DNA of 64,000 bases, from positions 2,604,001 through 2,668,000 of the forward strand of contig NZ_CP016076.1 in the NCBI RefSeq assembly GCF_001941625.1. Direction: 5' to 3'. Origin of the DNA: Actinoalloteichus fjordicus. GTDB lineage: Bacteria > Actinomycetota > Actinomycetes > Mycobacteriales > Pseudonocardiaceae. A program made the position numbers and the translations under genes. The notes below the pieces were generated by a model. It did no database searches. It was given only the letters and a program-made list of their open reading frames with translations, and had not been told where the DNA came from. Positions 16,611 to 25,911 of the stretch are shown here, piece by piece; positions within the stretch are counted from its first letter, which is position 1; the number at the start of each line of letters is the position of its first letter.

Positions 16611-18095
16611 ATGAGTACGCCCCAACCGCCGACTCAGTCCGGCAGACGACCCGATCGGCCCGGCCCGCAGCAGCGGCCGGTGTCGCCGGGACACGGCAGA
16701 CCCCAGGCACCGCCCCCTCCGCAGCAGGCGACGCCCGCCCCTGCGGCGGGTGCGGGTGCCGGGCCGACGCAGCCGGGCCCCACAGGCGCAGGCAGGCCGC
16801 GCGGTGCCGTACGGCGCTATCTCGACGATCTGCGGACGCTGCGCTCCACCACTCCCGGCAGGCTGGCGATGCTCGGCCTCGGACTGGTCCTGCTGAGCGT
16901 GCTCACCGGGCTGGTCGGCTTCATCTCCGTCCAGGCCAAGGAGGACGGACTCGAGGATCTGGTGCAGCGCAGCGAACCGCTGAGCATCGCCGCCCAGGAC
17001 CTCTACAGCTCGCTGTCCGATGCGGACGCCACCGTGGCCGGGGCCTTCCTCGTCGGCGGGGGCGAGCCGCTCGAGGTCCGGCAGCGCTACGAAGAGGACA
17101 TCGCCGACGCAGCCGACGCGCTGACCACCGCCGCACACGGTGCGGGCGGGGCAGGCCGGCTCTCCGAACCGGTCGCCAGGCTCTCCAACCAGCTGCCCGT
17201 CTATGCCGGACTCGTCGAGTCGGCGCGGGCCAACCATCGGCAGGGCTTCCCCGTCGGCGCCGCGTACCTGCGGGAGGCCTCGGGGCTGATGCAGTCGACC
17301 ATGCTGCCTGCGGCCGAGGAGCTCTACGAGACGGAGATGGCAGGGGTGATCCAGGATCAGGACCGCGCCGCCACCCTGCCGATCGCGGAGATCGTGCTGG
17401 GCGTCCTGCTGCTCGCGGGCCTGATCGTCGTCCAGATCCATCTCTTCCGGCGCACCAACCGGATTCTCAACATCGGCCTGGTGGTGGCGAGTCTGGCCGT
17501 CGTCGCGAGTCTGGCCTGGACCGGGATCGCCCAGCTGACCATGCTGAGTCAGCTGGACCAGAGTCGTACCGAGGGCTCAGAACAGGTCGACGTCCTGGCC
17601 AGGGCGCGCATCGCGGCCCTGCAGGCCAGGAGCGGCGAGACGCTCACCCTCGTCGCGCAGGGCTCCGCAGGCCAGGTCTACGCGGAGGACTACGCCGTGG
17701 CCGCCGAGGAGTTGGGCGGCGCCGACGGGGCGAGCGGACTGCTCGGAGAGGCGCGGGAGCTGGCCGTCGACCCGGAGGTTCGTGCCTCGGTGGACGCCGC
17801 GATCGAGCAGAACCAGCAGTGGATGTCGTTACATCAGGAGCTGCGAGCCCTCGATGAGGCCGGGAGTTATGTCGAGGCGGTCGACACGGCGATGGGGCGG
17901 GGCGGTGAGGCGTTCACCCAGGTCGAGGACAACCTGATGTCGGCGATCTGGGCCGCGAGAACCACGATGAGCCTGCGGTCGGCCGACGCACATGGCGCCT
18001 TGGGCGGCTTGGCCATCGGCCTGCTGGGCTGCTCCGCAGTGGCGGCGGTCGGCGCGGGTGCCGGTGTCTGGCAGCGCGTGAGGGAGTACCGATGA
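16611..18095 (+). CDS. glnX: GlnX-like membrane sensor protein
   Basis: A 494-residue membrane protein. Residues 1-80 are Pro/Gly/Gln-rich and cytoplasmic. Four hydrophobic spans are visible, near 85-107, 255-277, 285-310 and 463-487, leaving two helical external loops of about 150 residues each. This matches mycobacterial GlnX, which relays aspartate/glutamate sensing by the lipoprotein GlnH to the kinase PknG (established for the mycobacterial and corynebacterial systems). The next gene is the GlnH homologue, overlapping by 4 bases (ATGA), and pknG is two genes further on. Assignment rests on topology and gene order more than on sequence motifs. Confidence 0.75.
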   Translation: MSTPQPPTQSGRRPDRPGPQQRPVSPGHGRPQAPPPPQQATPAPAAGAGAGPTQPGPTGAGRPRGAVRRYLDDLRTLRSTTPGRLAMLGLGLVLLSVLTGLVGFISVQAKEDGLEDLVQRSEPLSIAAQDLYSSLSDADATVAGAFLVGGGEPLEVRQRYEEDIADAADALTTAAHGAGGAGRLSEPVARLSNQLPVYAGLVESARANHRQGFPVGAAYLREASGLMQSTMLPAAEELYETEMAGVIQDQDRAATLPIAEIVLGVLLLAGLIVVQIHLFRRTNRILNIGLVVASLAVVASLAWTGIAQLTMLSQLDQSRTEGSEQVDVLARARIAALQARSGETLTLVAQGSAGQVYAEDYAVAAEELGGADGASGLLGEARELAVDPEVRASVDAAIEQNQQWMSLHQELRALDEAGSYVEAVDTAMGRGGEAFTQVEDNLMSAIWAARTTMSLRSADAHGALGGLAIGLLGCSAVAAVGAGAGVWQRVREYR

Positions 18096-19072
18096 GGTCT
18101 GGAAGTCGTGTCGCCGTCGTGCTGGCCGCCCTGCTCGTGATGGCGGGCTGCGCGGGTGGCGACTCCGGGGTGCCCGCGGACGTCGACGTCGACGTCGAGC
18201 GGCCGATGCCGGTCGGTGCCCAGGATGCAGGCGAGTTGGAACCGCCGCCCGCCGAGGACGGGGCCTGCGATCCGACGGCCAGCCTGCGACCCGCGGGCGG
18301 ACTGCCCTCGCCGGGACAGATGCCCAGCGGTTCTACGATGGCCGAGATCGTCGACCGAGGCTTCCTCATCGCAGGCGTCGACCAGACGACGTATCTGATG
18401 GGCTATCGCGACCCGGCGGCCGAAGGGCTCTCCGGCTTCGACATCGATCTGGTGAACGAGCTCTCCGAGGCGTTGTTCGGCGAACCGGGCAATGTGCGCT
18501 ACGTGACGGTGACCTCGGACCAGCGGGAACAGGTGTTGGAGGAGGGCACGGTCGACGTCGTCGTCCGCACGATGACGGTCACCTGCGAACGCTGGGAACG
18601 CGTCAACTTCTCGTCCGTCTACTTCGAGGCGGGGCAGCGACTCCTCGTCCACCGGGACTCGGGCTATGAGGAGGTCGGCGACCTCGCGGGCGAACGAGTC
18701 TGCTCGGCGCGCGGCTCCACCTCGCTGCGCAGGCTCGCCGCACACGATGCGGGTCTGGTGGCGGTGGAGGTCGCCGACTGGGCAGACTGCCTGGTCATGC
18801 TCCAGCAGGGCCAGGTCGAGGGCTTCTCCACCGACGACACGATCCTGGCGGGGATGGCCAGGCAGGACCCGCAGCTCCACGTGGTGGGCGACCGCTTCTC
18901 CAGCGAGCCCTACGGGATGGCCTTCAACCAGGACGACGAGGACTTCGTCCGCTTCGCCAACGCACTCCTGGCCGAGATGCGCCAGGACGGGACCTGGGAG
19001 CGGATGTACAACACCTGGCTGACCGACCTGGGGCCCGCGCCTGCGCCGCCCGCCGCGAACTATCGGGACTGA
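18092..19072 (+). CDS. glnH: GlnH-like substrate-binding lipoprotein
   Basis: A 326-residue periplasmic-binding-protein family 3 lipoprotein. The signal peptide ends in a lipobox (LLVMAGC, cysteine about residue 20), followed by an acidic linker and the amino-acid binding domain (AEIVDRGFLIAGVDQTT; GFDIDLVNELSEALFG; VDVVVRTMTVTCERW; ERVCSARGSTSLRRL). Expected to bind acidic amino acids outside the cell and signal through the GlnX-like protein rather than feed a transporter; no permease or ATPase gene is nearby. Start overlaps the previous stop. Confidence 0.88.
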   Translation: MRSGSRVAVVLAALLVMAGCAGGDSGVPADVDVDVERPMPVGAQDAGELEPPPAEDGACDPTASLRPAGGLPSPGQMPSGSTMAEIVDRGFLIAGVDQTTYLMGYRDPAAEGLSGFDIDLVNELSEALFGEPGNVRYVTVTSDQREQVLEEGTVDVVVRTMTVTCERWERVNFSSVYFEAGQRLLVHRDSGYEEVGDLAGERVCSARGSTSLRRLAAHDAGLVAVEVADWADCLVMLQQGQVEGFSTDDTILAGMARQDPQLHVVGDRFSSEPYGMAFNQDDEDFVRFANALLAEMRQDGTWERMYNTWLTDLGPAPAPPAANYRD

Positions 19073-19094
19073 CGAGGGTGCCGGAGGTGCTGCG

Positions 19095-20501
19095 ATGAGC
19101 GTTCCCGGCCAGGCAGGCGCGGTGACCTCACTCGGTGCGCTTGACGCGTTGCTCGCCGAGCACAGGGATCGGGTGGAACGCACGGCCCGGGCGCTGCTGG
19201 ATCTGGAGGACCACGCGGGTCGTCGTGTCCTCGACGACGTCGAGCTGACCGGCTGCTCCCGAGTCCGCTGGGCGCAGCTGCGGGAGCGGCTGGCCCTGCT
19301 CTGGACGCACTTCGACCTGCTACGCCGCACCGTCGAGACGGCTGGTGCGGTGCGGGCCCGACGGGCTCGGCCTGGTCCTGCCGAGGTCGCCGAACTCGGC
19401 GAGCTGCTCTCGGGGAGGTCGGTGGAGCTGTCACGCGTCGAACTGCCGCTGGAACGGCGCGGACTGCTCGGCCCGAGGGAGCGCGCGGTGCGGATCGGCC
19501 TCACCGAGCTGTTCGCCGACATGAGCGCCGCCTTCGCGGACATCGGCACGGCGGTCTCCCGTGCGGCGGCCGTCTGGTCCGCCGTGGCCGCTCGCCTCGA
19601 CCCGGTGCAGACCGAACTCGACGGCCTGCGGGCCAGGGCCGGTGCCGTCGGCGCAGCGGAACCCGGTTCCGTGCTCGATCGCGAGCTGCGCGATGTCGCG
19701 ACGACGCTGGCCGCCGTGCGGGCACGCGCGGTGTCCGACCCGCTCGGTCCCGGTCGGGACGGCGGCGGCCGAGGCGGCCCCGCCTCGAAGGACGCCGCCG
19801 CGACCGGGCTCGGTCCTCGGTCAGGCTCGCACGCTGCCGAATCCGAGCCGTCGAACCGAGATCTGGGCCGCTCGGGACTCCCCGTCGGACCGCCGACCGA
19901 GAACGGCGCGGACCTGGCCCCGGACCTCGATGCCCCGCTGGCACCGCTGCTCGCCGAGCTGCGCCGGATCGGCGACCGCGTCGAGACGGTCGCGCGGATG
20001 CGGGACTCCGCGCCGCAGGTGCTTGCCGAGTTGCATGCGGGCGTCGCGGACGTCACGTCGGCTGAGGCGGAGGCCGACCGGGTCCGCACCGAGGTGCTGG
20101 CCAAGATCATCGATCCGGCGTTGCCGCCGCCTGTCTCCGCAGGGCCGGAACTGCGCGCCGCCCTCGAACGTCTCACGATTCTCCAGCAGGTCGGACATCC
20201 CGTCGACGCTGCGGAGTCGGCGGCCGAACTGCGGGTCCGCAACGCCGAGGCCGCCGCCGAGGCGGCGACCGCGCTGCGGCGGGCGAGCGAGCTGCTTCTT
20301 CGGCGGCGTGAGCTGCGCGGCAGGCTCGACGCCTACCAGGCGAGGGCGGGCAGACTCGGTCTCGTCGAGGAGCCGGAACTGCTCGAGCTGCACCGACAAG
20401 CGTACGAACTGCTGTGGCGGGCGCCATGCGATCTGGCCGCCGCCACGAGGGCCGTCACCCGCTATCAGCGCGGGCTGGCGGGGAAGGAGGGGCGACGATG
20501 A
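19095..20501 (+). CDS. Coiled-coil hypothetical protein between glnH and pknG
   Basis: A 468-residue, strongly helical Ala/Leu/Arg-rich protein without membrane segments or a signal peptide. Two long coiled-coil-prone blocks (about 10-220 and 285-465) are split by a Gly/Pro/Ser-rich linker. I recognise no family. Its position is telling: it starts 22 bases after glnH and its TGA overlaps the ATG of pknG, so translation is coupled. A scaffold or adaptor linking sensor and kinase is a reasonable but untested idea. ATG has GGAGG upstream. Confidence 0.75.
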   Translation: MSVPGQAGAVTSLGALDALLAEHRDRVERTARALLDLEDHAGRRVLDDVELTGCSRVRWAQLRERLALLWTHFDLLRRTVETAGAVRARRARPGPAEVAELGELLSGRSVELSRVELPLERRGLLGPRERAVRIGLTELFADMSAAFADIGTAVSRAAAVWSAVAARLDPVQTELDGLRARAGAVGAAEPGSVLDRELRDVATTLAAVRARAVSDPLGPGRDGGGRGGPASKDAAATGLGPRSGSHAAESEPSNRDLGRSGLPVGPPTENGADLAPDLDAPLAPLLAELRRIGDRVETVARMRDSAPQVLAELHAGVADVTSAEAEADRVRTEVLAKIIDPALPPPVSAGPELRAALERLTILQQVGHPVDAAESAAELRVRNAEAAAEAATALRRASELLLRRRELRGRLDAYQARAGRLGLVEEPELLELHRQAYELLWRAPCDLAAATRAVTRYQRGLAGKEGRR

Positions 20502-23332
20502 GCGCATGTGCTCGATCCGGTTGTACCGGCCGGGTGGTCGAGGGCTACTGCGAGGTGTGCGGTCACGCGCCGAGCGCCGAGGAGCAGCCGAGGACGGACT
20601 CGGTGGTCAATCGGCTCGTCGATCCCTCGGCCGAGGAGCCGCCGTCGCCCTCGCGGGTCGCGGCCCGGTTGGGCGGTCTCGACGGAGAGGGTCGTCGTCG
20701 CGTGTCCGGCATGGGCGACGCGCCGCCCGCCGCACCACCGCCCCCGCCGGCCGGTCCCGGCACCTCGATGACGCAGCGCCCGCCCCAGCCGCCGATGGGA
20801 GGCCAGCCGCCTGCGACCCCGCCCGGCGGCACCTCGGGCCCGGTCGGGTCCAGACCGCATCAGGGCAGGCCCGGTCCGCCGCACCAGGTTCCGCCGATGA
20901 CGGTCCGGACCCCGGTTCCGCCGGGTCGGTCGGGACCGCCGCCGGGGACCGTGTCGAGTCCGTTCCCGGCGGGCCCGCCACAGCCGCCGTTGCATGCCAC
21001 CGTCCGTTCGACCTCGCAGCCCCGACAGAACCCGCCCGCGTCGTCCGCGCCGCCTGCCCCGCCTGTGACGTCGGGCCTCGGCCCGGACCGCACCGTGGTG
21101 ACCAGTCCGCCCGGCCGGTCGGCGTTCGCCTCGGCACCCAAGACGTCGGTGGCCGGCACCTCGGGGTCGGACTCTCCGGGGTCGGACTCTCCGACGTCGA
21201 GCACCTCGGTGAGCGACCGCACCGCGGCCACCAACTCGACGTCCACCCGCACCGGCTCGGCTCGATCGCGGCGGGGCTCGACCCGCTCCAGCAGGCGGGG
21301 CAGGCTCGGCGGCGGCCTGGTCGAGGTGCCGCAGGTGCCCGCCCGCGATCCGGCCTCCGTCGTGCTGAGCAACCCCGAGGTGGCCGAGAACAAGAGGTAC
21401 TGCGCGAGCTGTCAGAAGCCCGTCGGCCGCAGCCGAGGCGGCAGGCCGGGCCGGGTGGACGGGTACTGCCCGAACTGCGGGGCTCGCTACTCCTTCAGTC
21501 CCAAGCTGCGGCCGGGCGACATCCTGGCGGGCCAGTACGAGGTGCTCGGCTGCATCGCGCACGGCGGCTTCGGCTGGATCTACCTCGCTCGCGACCGCAA
21601 CGTGCACGATCGCTGGGTCGTCCTCAAGGGACTGCTCAACGACGGCGACGCGGACGCGGTCGAGGCGACGTTGAACGAGCAGCGGGCGCTGGCCGAGGTC
21701 GAGCATCCCAACGTGGTGCGGATCTTCAACGTCGTGCAGCCTGCCGACGCGAGCTCGACGGAGACCGTGGGCTACATCGTGATGGAGTACGTCGGCGGCC
21801 AGTCGCTGCGTGACATCCTCACCGAACGCCGCAGGGTCGACGGTCCGTCGGCCGCGCTGCCGTTGGACCAGGCCGTCGCCTACGTCCTGGAGATCCTGCC
21901 CGCCATGGGCTACCTCCATGAGCGTGGCCTGCTGTACTGCGACCTCAAGCCCGACAACGTCATCCAGACCGCCGAACAGATCAAGCTGATCGACATGGGC
22001 GCCGTGCTGCACGTGGACGACCAGTACGGCGCGGTGTACGGCACGATCGGCTACCAGGCGCCGGAGATCGCGACCATCGGCCCCTCGATCTCCTCCGACC
22101 TCTACACCGTCGGCAGGCTGCTCGCGGTCCTCAGCTTCCACTTCCCCGGCTACAACAAGGAGTTCAAGGAGCAGCTGCCCGACCCCGCCGACGTGCCGGT
22201 GCTGGCCGAGTACGAGTCGCTGCTCCGCTTCCTGCGTCGGGCGTGCCACACCGACCCCAACCGACGGTTCGACTCGGCCGACGAGATGGCCGAGCAGCTC
22301 ACCGGCGTGCTCCGCGAGGTCGTCGCCGTCCGCGATCGGAAGCCCATCCCCGGCGTGTCGCCGATGTTCACCCCGGAGCGCCGCAGCTTCGGCGTCGATC
22401 GTCTTCAAGAGATCGTCGTGGGCACGGCGGTGCTCGAGACGCGCAGGGTGGCGATGGCTCTCCCGGTCCCGGTGGTCGATCCGAAGGACCCGGCCGCAGG
22501 CTTCCTGCTCAGCGCCGAGGACGCCGGTCCGGAGCAGCTTCGGGCTGCGGCGCAGACGAACGAGGTACGACTGCGGCTGGCTCGGGCCCACATCGACCGG
22601 GGCGAGCTGCGGCCCGCCTGGCAGGTGCTCCAGGAACTGGCCCGGCACGAGCCGGACGACTGGCGCATCGCCTGGTATCTGGCACTGGGCGCGCTGGCCG
22701 CCGGGGATCTTAACGACGCCAGGAACCGCTTCGAGGCCCTCTACGACCGGTTCCCCGGGGAGCAGGCGACGAAGCTCGCCGTTGCGGTCACCGACGAGTT
22801 CCGAGGCGAGGTCGCCGCTGCCGCGAGACGCTACGACGTCGTCTGGCGCACCGACCACGACTTCGTCAGCGCGGCCTTCGGACTCGCGCGGGCCCGGCTG
22901 CGCTCCGGGGACGTCCGAGGCGCCGTGCTCGTGCTGGAGGCGGTGCCCGACACCTCCAGACACCATGTGGCGGCCAGGATCGCCGCGATCCTGGCCAGGG
23001 TGCAGGGCCGCAATCCAGGAGAACTCGGTCACCAGGACCTGCTCGACGCCGCAGGACGGCTGGAACCCCTGGGGTTGGACGTCGAGCGACGGGCGCGACT
23101 GACGGTGGAGGTGCTGCGTGCCGCCCACGAGTGGGTGCGCAGCGTCGGCGCCGGGGTGGGCGGGCGTCCCAAGGCGCCCGGCCGCGTGTTCGGCTACGAG
23201 CTGGACGAGCACATTCTGCGACTCGGTCTTGAGCGCGGCTACCGCAGCCTCGCCAGGGCCGTCGAAGACCGGGCCGAGCGCATCGCCCTGGTGGATCGGG
23301 CGAACAGCCTTCGCCCCCGAACTCTGGTGTAG
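20498..23332 (+). CDS. pknG: PknG-type serine/threonine protein kinase
   Basis: A 944-residue soluble kinase. Order of parts: N-terminal zinc ribbon (about 4-22; GYCEVCG), a Pro/Gly/Ser-rich region to about 290, a rubredoxin-like metal site (YCASCQKP near 301 and CPNCG near 324), kinase domain from about 347 (IAHGGFGWIYLARD, catalytic CDLKPDN near 481, IDMGAV in the DFG position, APEIA), then a TPR domain to the end. PknG phosphorylates FHA proteins (GarA/OdhI) to control 2-oxoglutarate metabolism in relatives. The extra N-terminal zinc ribbon and long linker make it about 200 residues longer than the mycobacterial enzyme. Start overlaps the preceding stop. Confidence 0.93.
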   Translation: MSACARSGCTGRVVEGYCEVCGHAPSAEEQPRTDSVVNRLVDPSAEEPPSPSRVAARLGGLDGEGRRRVSGMGDAPPAAPPPPPAGPGTSMTQRPPQPPMGGQPPATPPGGTSGPVGSRPHQGRPGPPHQVPPMTVRTPVPPGRSGPPPGTVSSPFPAGPPQPPLHATVRSTSQPRQNPPASSAPPAPPVTSGLGPDRTVVTSPPGRSAFASAPKTSVAGTSGSDSPGSDSPTSSTSVSDRTAATNSTSTRTGSARSRRGSTRSSRRGRLGGGLVEVPQVPARDPASVVLSNPEVAENKRYCASCQKPVGRSRGGRPGRVDGYCPNCGARYSFSPKLRPGDILAGQYEVLGCIAHGGFGWIYLARDRNVHDRWVVLKGLLNDGDADAVEATLNEQRALAEVEHPNVVRIFNVVQPADASSTETVGYIVMEYVGGQSLRDILTERRRVDGPSAALPLDQAVAYVLEILPAMGYLHERGLLYCDLKPDNVIQTAEQIKLIDMGAVLHVDDQYGAVYGTIGYQAPEIATIGPSISSDLYTVGRLLAVLSFHFPGYNKEFKEQLPDPADVPVLAEYESLLRFLRRACHTDPNRRFDSADEMAEQLTGVLREVVAVRDRKPIPGVSPMFTPERRSFGVDRLQEIVVGTAVLETRRVAMALPVPVVDPKDPAAGFLLSAEDAGPEQLRAAAQTNEVRLRLARAHIDRGELRPAWQVLQELARHEPDDWRIAWYLALGALAAGDLNDARNRFEALYDRFPGEQATKLAVAVTDEFRGEVAAAARRYDVVWRTDHDFVSAAFGLARARLRSGDVRGAVLVLEAVPDTSRHHVAARIAAILARVQGRNPGELGHQDLLDAAGRLEPLGLDVERRARLTVEVLRAAHEWVRSVGAGVGGRPKAPGRVFGYELDEHILRLGLERGYRSLARAVEDRAERIALVDRANSLRPRTLV

Positions 23333-23335
23333 TTG

Positions 23336-24490
23336 ATGGCGCAATCACAGACTTCGGTCCTCGGCCAGAAGCCGAGCGGCCCAGCGTGTCCGCAATGCGA
23401 GTACGTCACCATCGTCGGTGACCTCTTCTGCGAGGAGTGCGGCGAGAACATGGGCCCGCTCCTGGCGAGCTCCGCCGCCGAGGAGCCCCCGTCGGTCGTG
23501 CCCGCGGGCGCACCGGTCTGCGCGTCCTGCGGCCACGGACAGTTCACCAGCGACGGCTTCTGCGCGCGCTGCGGTCGGGCCAAGCCCGCCGAGAACGATC
23601 GGGTCGAGGTCGATCTCGACGTCGTCGCGGGGGTCAGCGACCGGGGACTCCGACACCACCACAACGAGGACGCCTTCGGTCTGCGGACTCAAACGTCGCC
23701 AGACGGGTCGCCTGCGGTCGTGGTGGTGGTCTGTGACGGGGTGTCCTCCTCGTCCCGCGCCGAGGATGCGTCCCGCGTCGCCGCCTACACGGCGGCCGAG
23801 CTGCTCTCCGAGGCGGTCCGGGCGGGTTCGGAGCCCGCCGAGGCGACGCGCAGGGCGGTCCGCGCCGCCACCGAGTCGGTGGCCCGCCTGCACACCGACG
23901 CGGCCGACCGTGATCCGCCGTCCTGCACGTTCGTCTCGGCGGTCGTGACCTCGACGGAGATCACCGTGGGCTGGGTGGGCGACAGCCGGGCGTACTGGCT
24001 CGCCCTGCCCGATCCGGAGTCCACAGTGGTCAACCCCGGTGTCGTCGGGGGCGCGGACATCGCGATCAGCTCCGAGGCCCACCGTGATCGGGTGGCCGAG
24101 GTCGTCGCCTCGGGCGGCTCCGCCTGCCTGACACTGGATCACTCCTGGGCGAGGCAGATGGTCTCCACCGGCGAGATGACCGAGCTGCAGATCCAGGGCG
24201 ACCGCCGCGCCGCCGCGCTGTGCCGTTGGCTCGGGGCGGACTCCGACGGCAGGCCTGCCGAGGTCGTCACGATCCGACCGGACCGGCCGGGCGTCGTGCT
24301 GATCTGCACCGACGGCCTGTGGCACTACCTGGGCGACCCGACGCAGACGGCGGTGCGAGTCGCCGGGCTCGGCGACCCCTTCACCGCAGGCCGCGAACTG
24401 ACCAGCCTCGCGCTCCGGGGCGGTGGTCACGACAACATCACGGTCGCGCTGGTGCCGTTCCCGTTGGGGCGCGGAGGGACCACCGTCTGA
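23336..24490 (+). CDS. Zinc-ribbon PP2C-type protein phosphatase
   Basis: A 384-residue phosphatase. Two N-terminal zinc ribbons (CPQCEY...FCEECG and CASCG...FCARCG, within the first 85 residues) are followed by a PP2C domain with its metal-binding motifs: SDRGLRHHHNEDAFG, VVVCDGVSSS, GWVGDSRAYW, CTDGLW and GGHDNITVAL. It should dephosphorylate Ser/Thr-phosphorylated substrates of the neighbouring kinases. Begins 3 bases after the pknG stop, so it is in the same operon. The ribbons resemble those of PknG and of the FHA protein downstream. Confidence 0.9.
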   Translation: MAQSQTSVLGQKPSGPACPQCEYVTIVGDLFCEECGENMGPLLASSAAEEPPSVVPAGAPVCASCGHGQFTSDGFCARCGRAKPAENDRVEVDLDVVAGVSDRGLRHHHNEDAFGLRTQTSPDGSPAVVVVVCDGVSSSSRAEDASRVAAYTAAELLSEAVRAGSEPAEATRRAVRAATESVARLHTDAADRDPPSCTFVSAVVTSTEITVGWVGDSRAYWLALPDPESTVVNPGVVGGADIAISSEAHRDRVAEVVASGGSACLTLDHSWARQMVSTGEMTELQIQGDRRAAALCRWLGADSDGRPAEVVTIRPDRPGVVLICTDGLWHYLGDPTQTAVRVAGLGDPFTAGRELTSLALRGGGHDNITVALVPFPLGRGGTTV

Positions 24491-24588
24491 GACGGGACAC
24501 GTGCGGACACATCGCTGCGCAGCTGCGATGACCGACCGGCGGGGGTGTCGGCGCGTTCCCGGCGGATTCGGCGGGAGGAGTCGTCGCG

Positions 24589-25911
24589 ATGGTCAGCGGG
24601 CTGGATTTCGAGGTCACGGTCGATCAGAACAGACATCTGCCCGTCGGCGGGCGTGACGTCGACGCGATCGTCACGGTGACCGCCGCCGAATCCGGGGAGA
24701 CGGGGAGCGTCGGCTCGGCCGCCACCGAGGACACGACGGTGGTCATCATGGTGGACTGCTCGTCCTCGATGAACTGGCCGAGGGCCAGGATCGCCGCCGC
24801 CCGCCAGGCCACGGTGACCGCTGTCGACGCGCTGCGCGAGGGAGTTCGGTTCGCCGTCATCGCGGGAAATCTGACGGCCCGGATGGTGTATCCACCGCAT
24901 CGAGGCCTCGCGCGGGCTGATGCGGCGGGCCGGGCGGCGGCCAAGCAGGCGATCCGGGAGCTGCGTGCCGACGGCGGCACCGCGATGAGTCGGTGGCTGC
25001 TGTTGGCCGAGGAGCTGTTCCGTTCTCAGCCGGGCGGCGTGCGACACGCCATCCTGCTCACCGACGGAGTCAATCAGGGTGAGGACGAGGCCGAACTGGC
25101 CGAGGGACTGGCGGCCTGCCGGGACCGGTTCGTCTGCGACTGCCGAGGAATCGGGACGGACTGGCGGGTTCCCGAACTGCGTCGGATCGCCGAGACCCTG
25201 TTGGGAACGGTGGACATCGTCGCAGAGCCGGGTAACCTGGCCGAGGACTTCCGGGCCATGACCGACGCGGCGATGGGCAAGGAGGTGGCGGACGTCGCCC
25301 TCCGGCTATGGACACCGCAGACCGCTCGCCTCCGTTTCGTCAAGCAGGTCGACCCGGACATGGTCGACCTGAGCGAGCGGCGGGTGCCCTCGGGCGCGAT
25401 GACCGATGACTTCCCGACGGGTTCGTGGGGCGCCGAGACGCGTGCCTACCACGTCGGCGTCGAGATCGAGCCGATCGAGATGACCGATCGGATGCTGGCC
25501 GCGCGGATCAGCGTCGTCACGCCCTCCTCTGACCAGTCCGGTCCGCTCGCCACCGGACTGGTCCTCGCGGAGGGCACCGCCGACCTGATGCAGGCGACGA
25601 TCGTCAACCGCGAGGTGGCGCATTACACCGGACAGGCCGAACTGGCCGGAGCGATCCGGGAGGGCCTGGCGGCGCGGGCGGGCGGCGACCTGGACATGGC
25701 CACGAGGCGGCTGGGGCGCGCCGCCGAGTTGGCCGAGTCCTCCGGCCACCGCGACACCGCGCGGCTGCTGGCCGAGGTCGTGGAGGTGGACGAGCACACC
25801 GGCACGGTGCGACTGCGCTCCCGGATCAGTGCCGAGGCGGAGATGACGCTGGACGCCCGCTCCACCCGCACCGCCAGGGTCCGGCCGCAGGCGAGTCAGG
25901 AGGACGGCTGA
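24589..25911 (+). CDS. VWA domain protein
   Basis: A 440-residue cytoplasmic protein with a von Willebrand A domain carrying a complete-looking MIDAS start (IMVDCSSSMNWPR), the later threonine region (DGGTAMSRWLLLA) and the acidic ILLTDGVNQGEDE. The C-terminal half is beta-rich followed by a helical stretch (about 340-400). VWA/FHA/PP2C/kinase sets recur in actinobacterial phosphosignalling loci; a metal-dependent protein-binding role is likely. GGGAGGAG precedes the ATG, and the stop shares a base with the next start (TGATG). Confidence 0.88.
   Translation: MVSGLDFEVTVDQNRHLPVGGRDVDAIVTVTAAESGETGSVGSAATEDTTVVIMVDCSSSMNWPRARIAAARQATVTAVDALREGVRFAVIAGNLTARMVYPPHRGLARADAAGRAAAKQAIRELRADGGTAMSRWLLLAEELFRSQPGGVRHAILLTDGVNQGEDEAELAEGLAACRDRFVCDCRGIGTDWRVPELRRIAETLLGTVDIVAEPGNLAEDFRAMTDAAMGKEVADVALRLWTPQTARLRFVKQVDPDMVDLSERRVPSGAMTDDFPTGSWGAETRAYHVGVEIEPIEMTDRMLAARISVVTPSSDQSGPLATGLVLAEGTADLMQATIVNREVAHYTGQAELAGAIREGLAARAGGDLDMATRRLGRAAELAESSGHRDTARLLAEVVEVDEHTGTVRLRSRISAEAEMTLDARSTRTARVRPQASQEDG

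Noticed and set aside
20465-23344. 959-codon open frame antisense to pknG
   Set aside because: Composition is a mirror of pknG codons, no domain is visible, and the plus strand has an unambiguous kinase.
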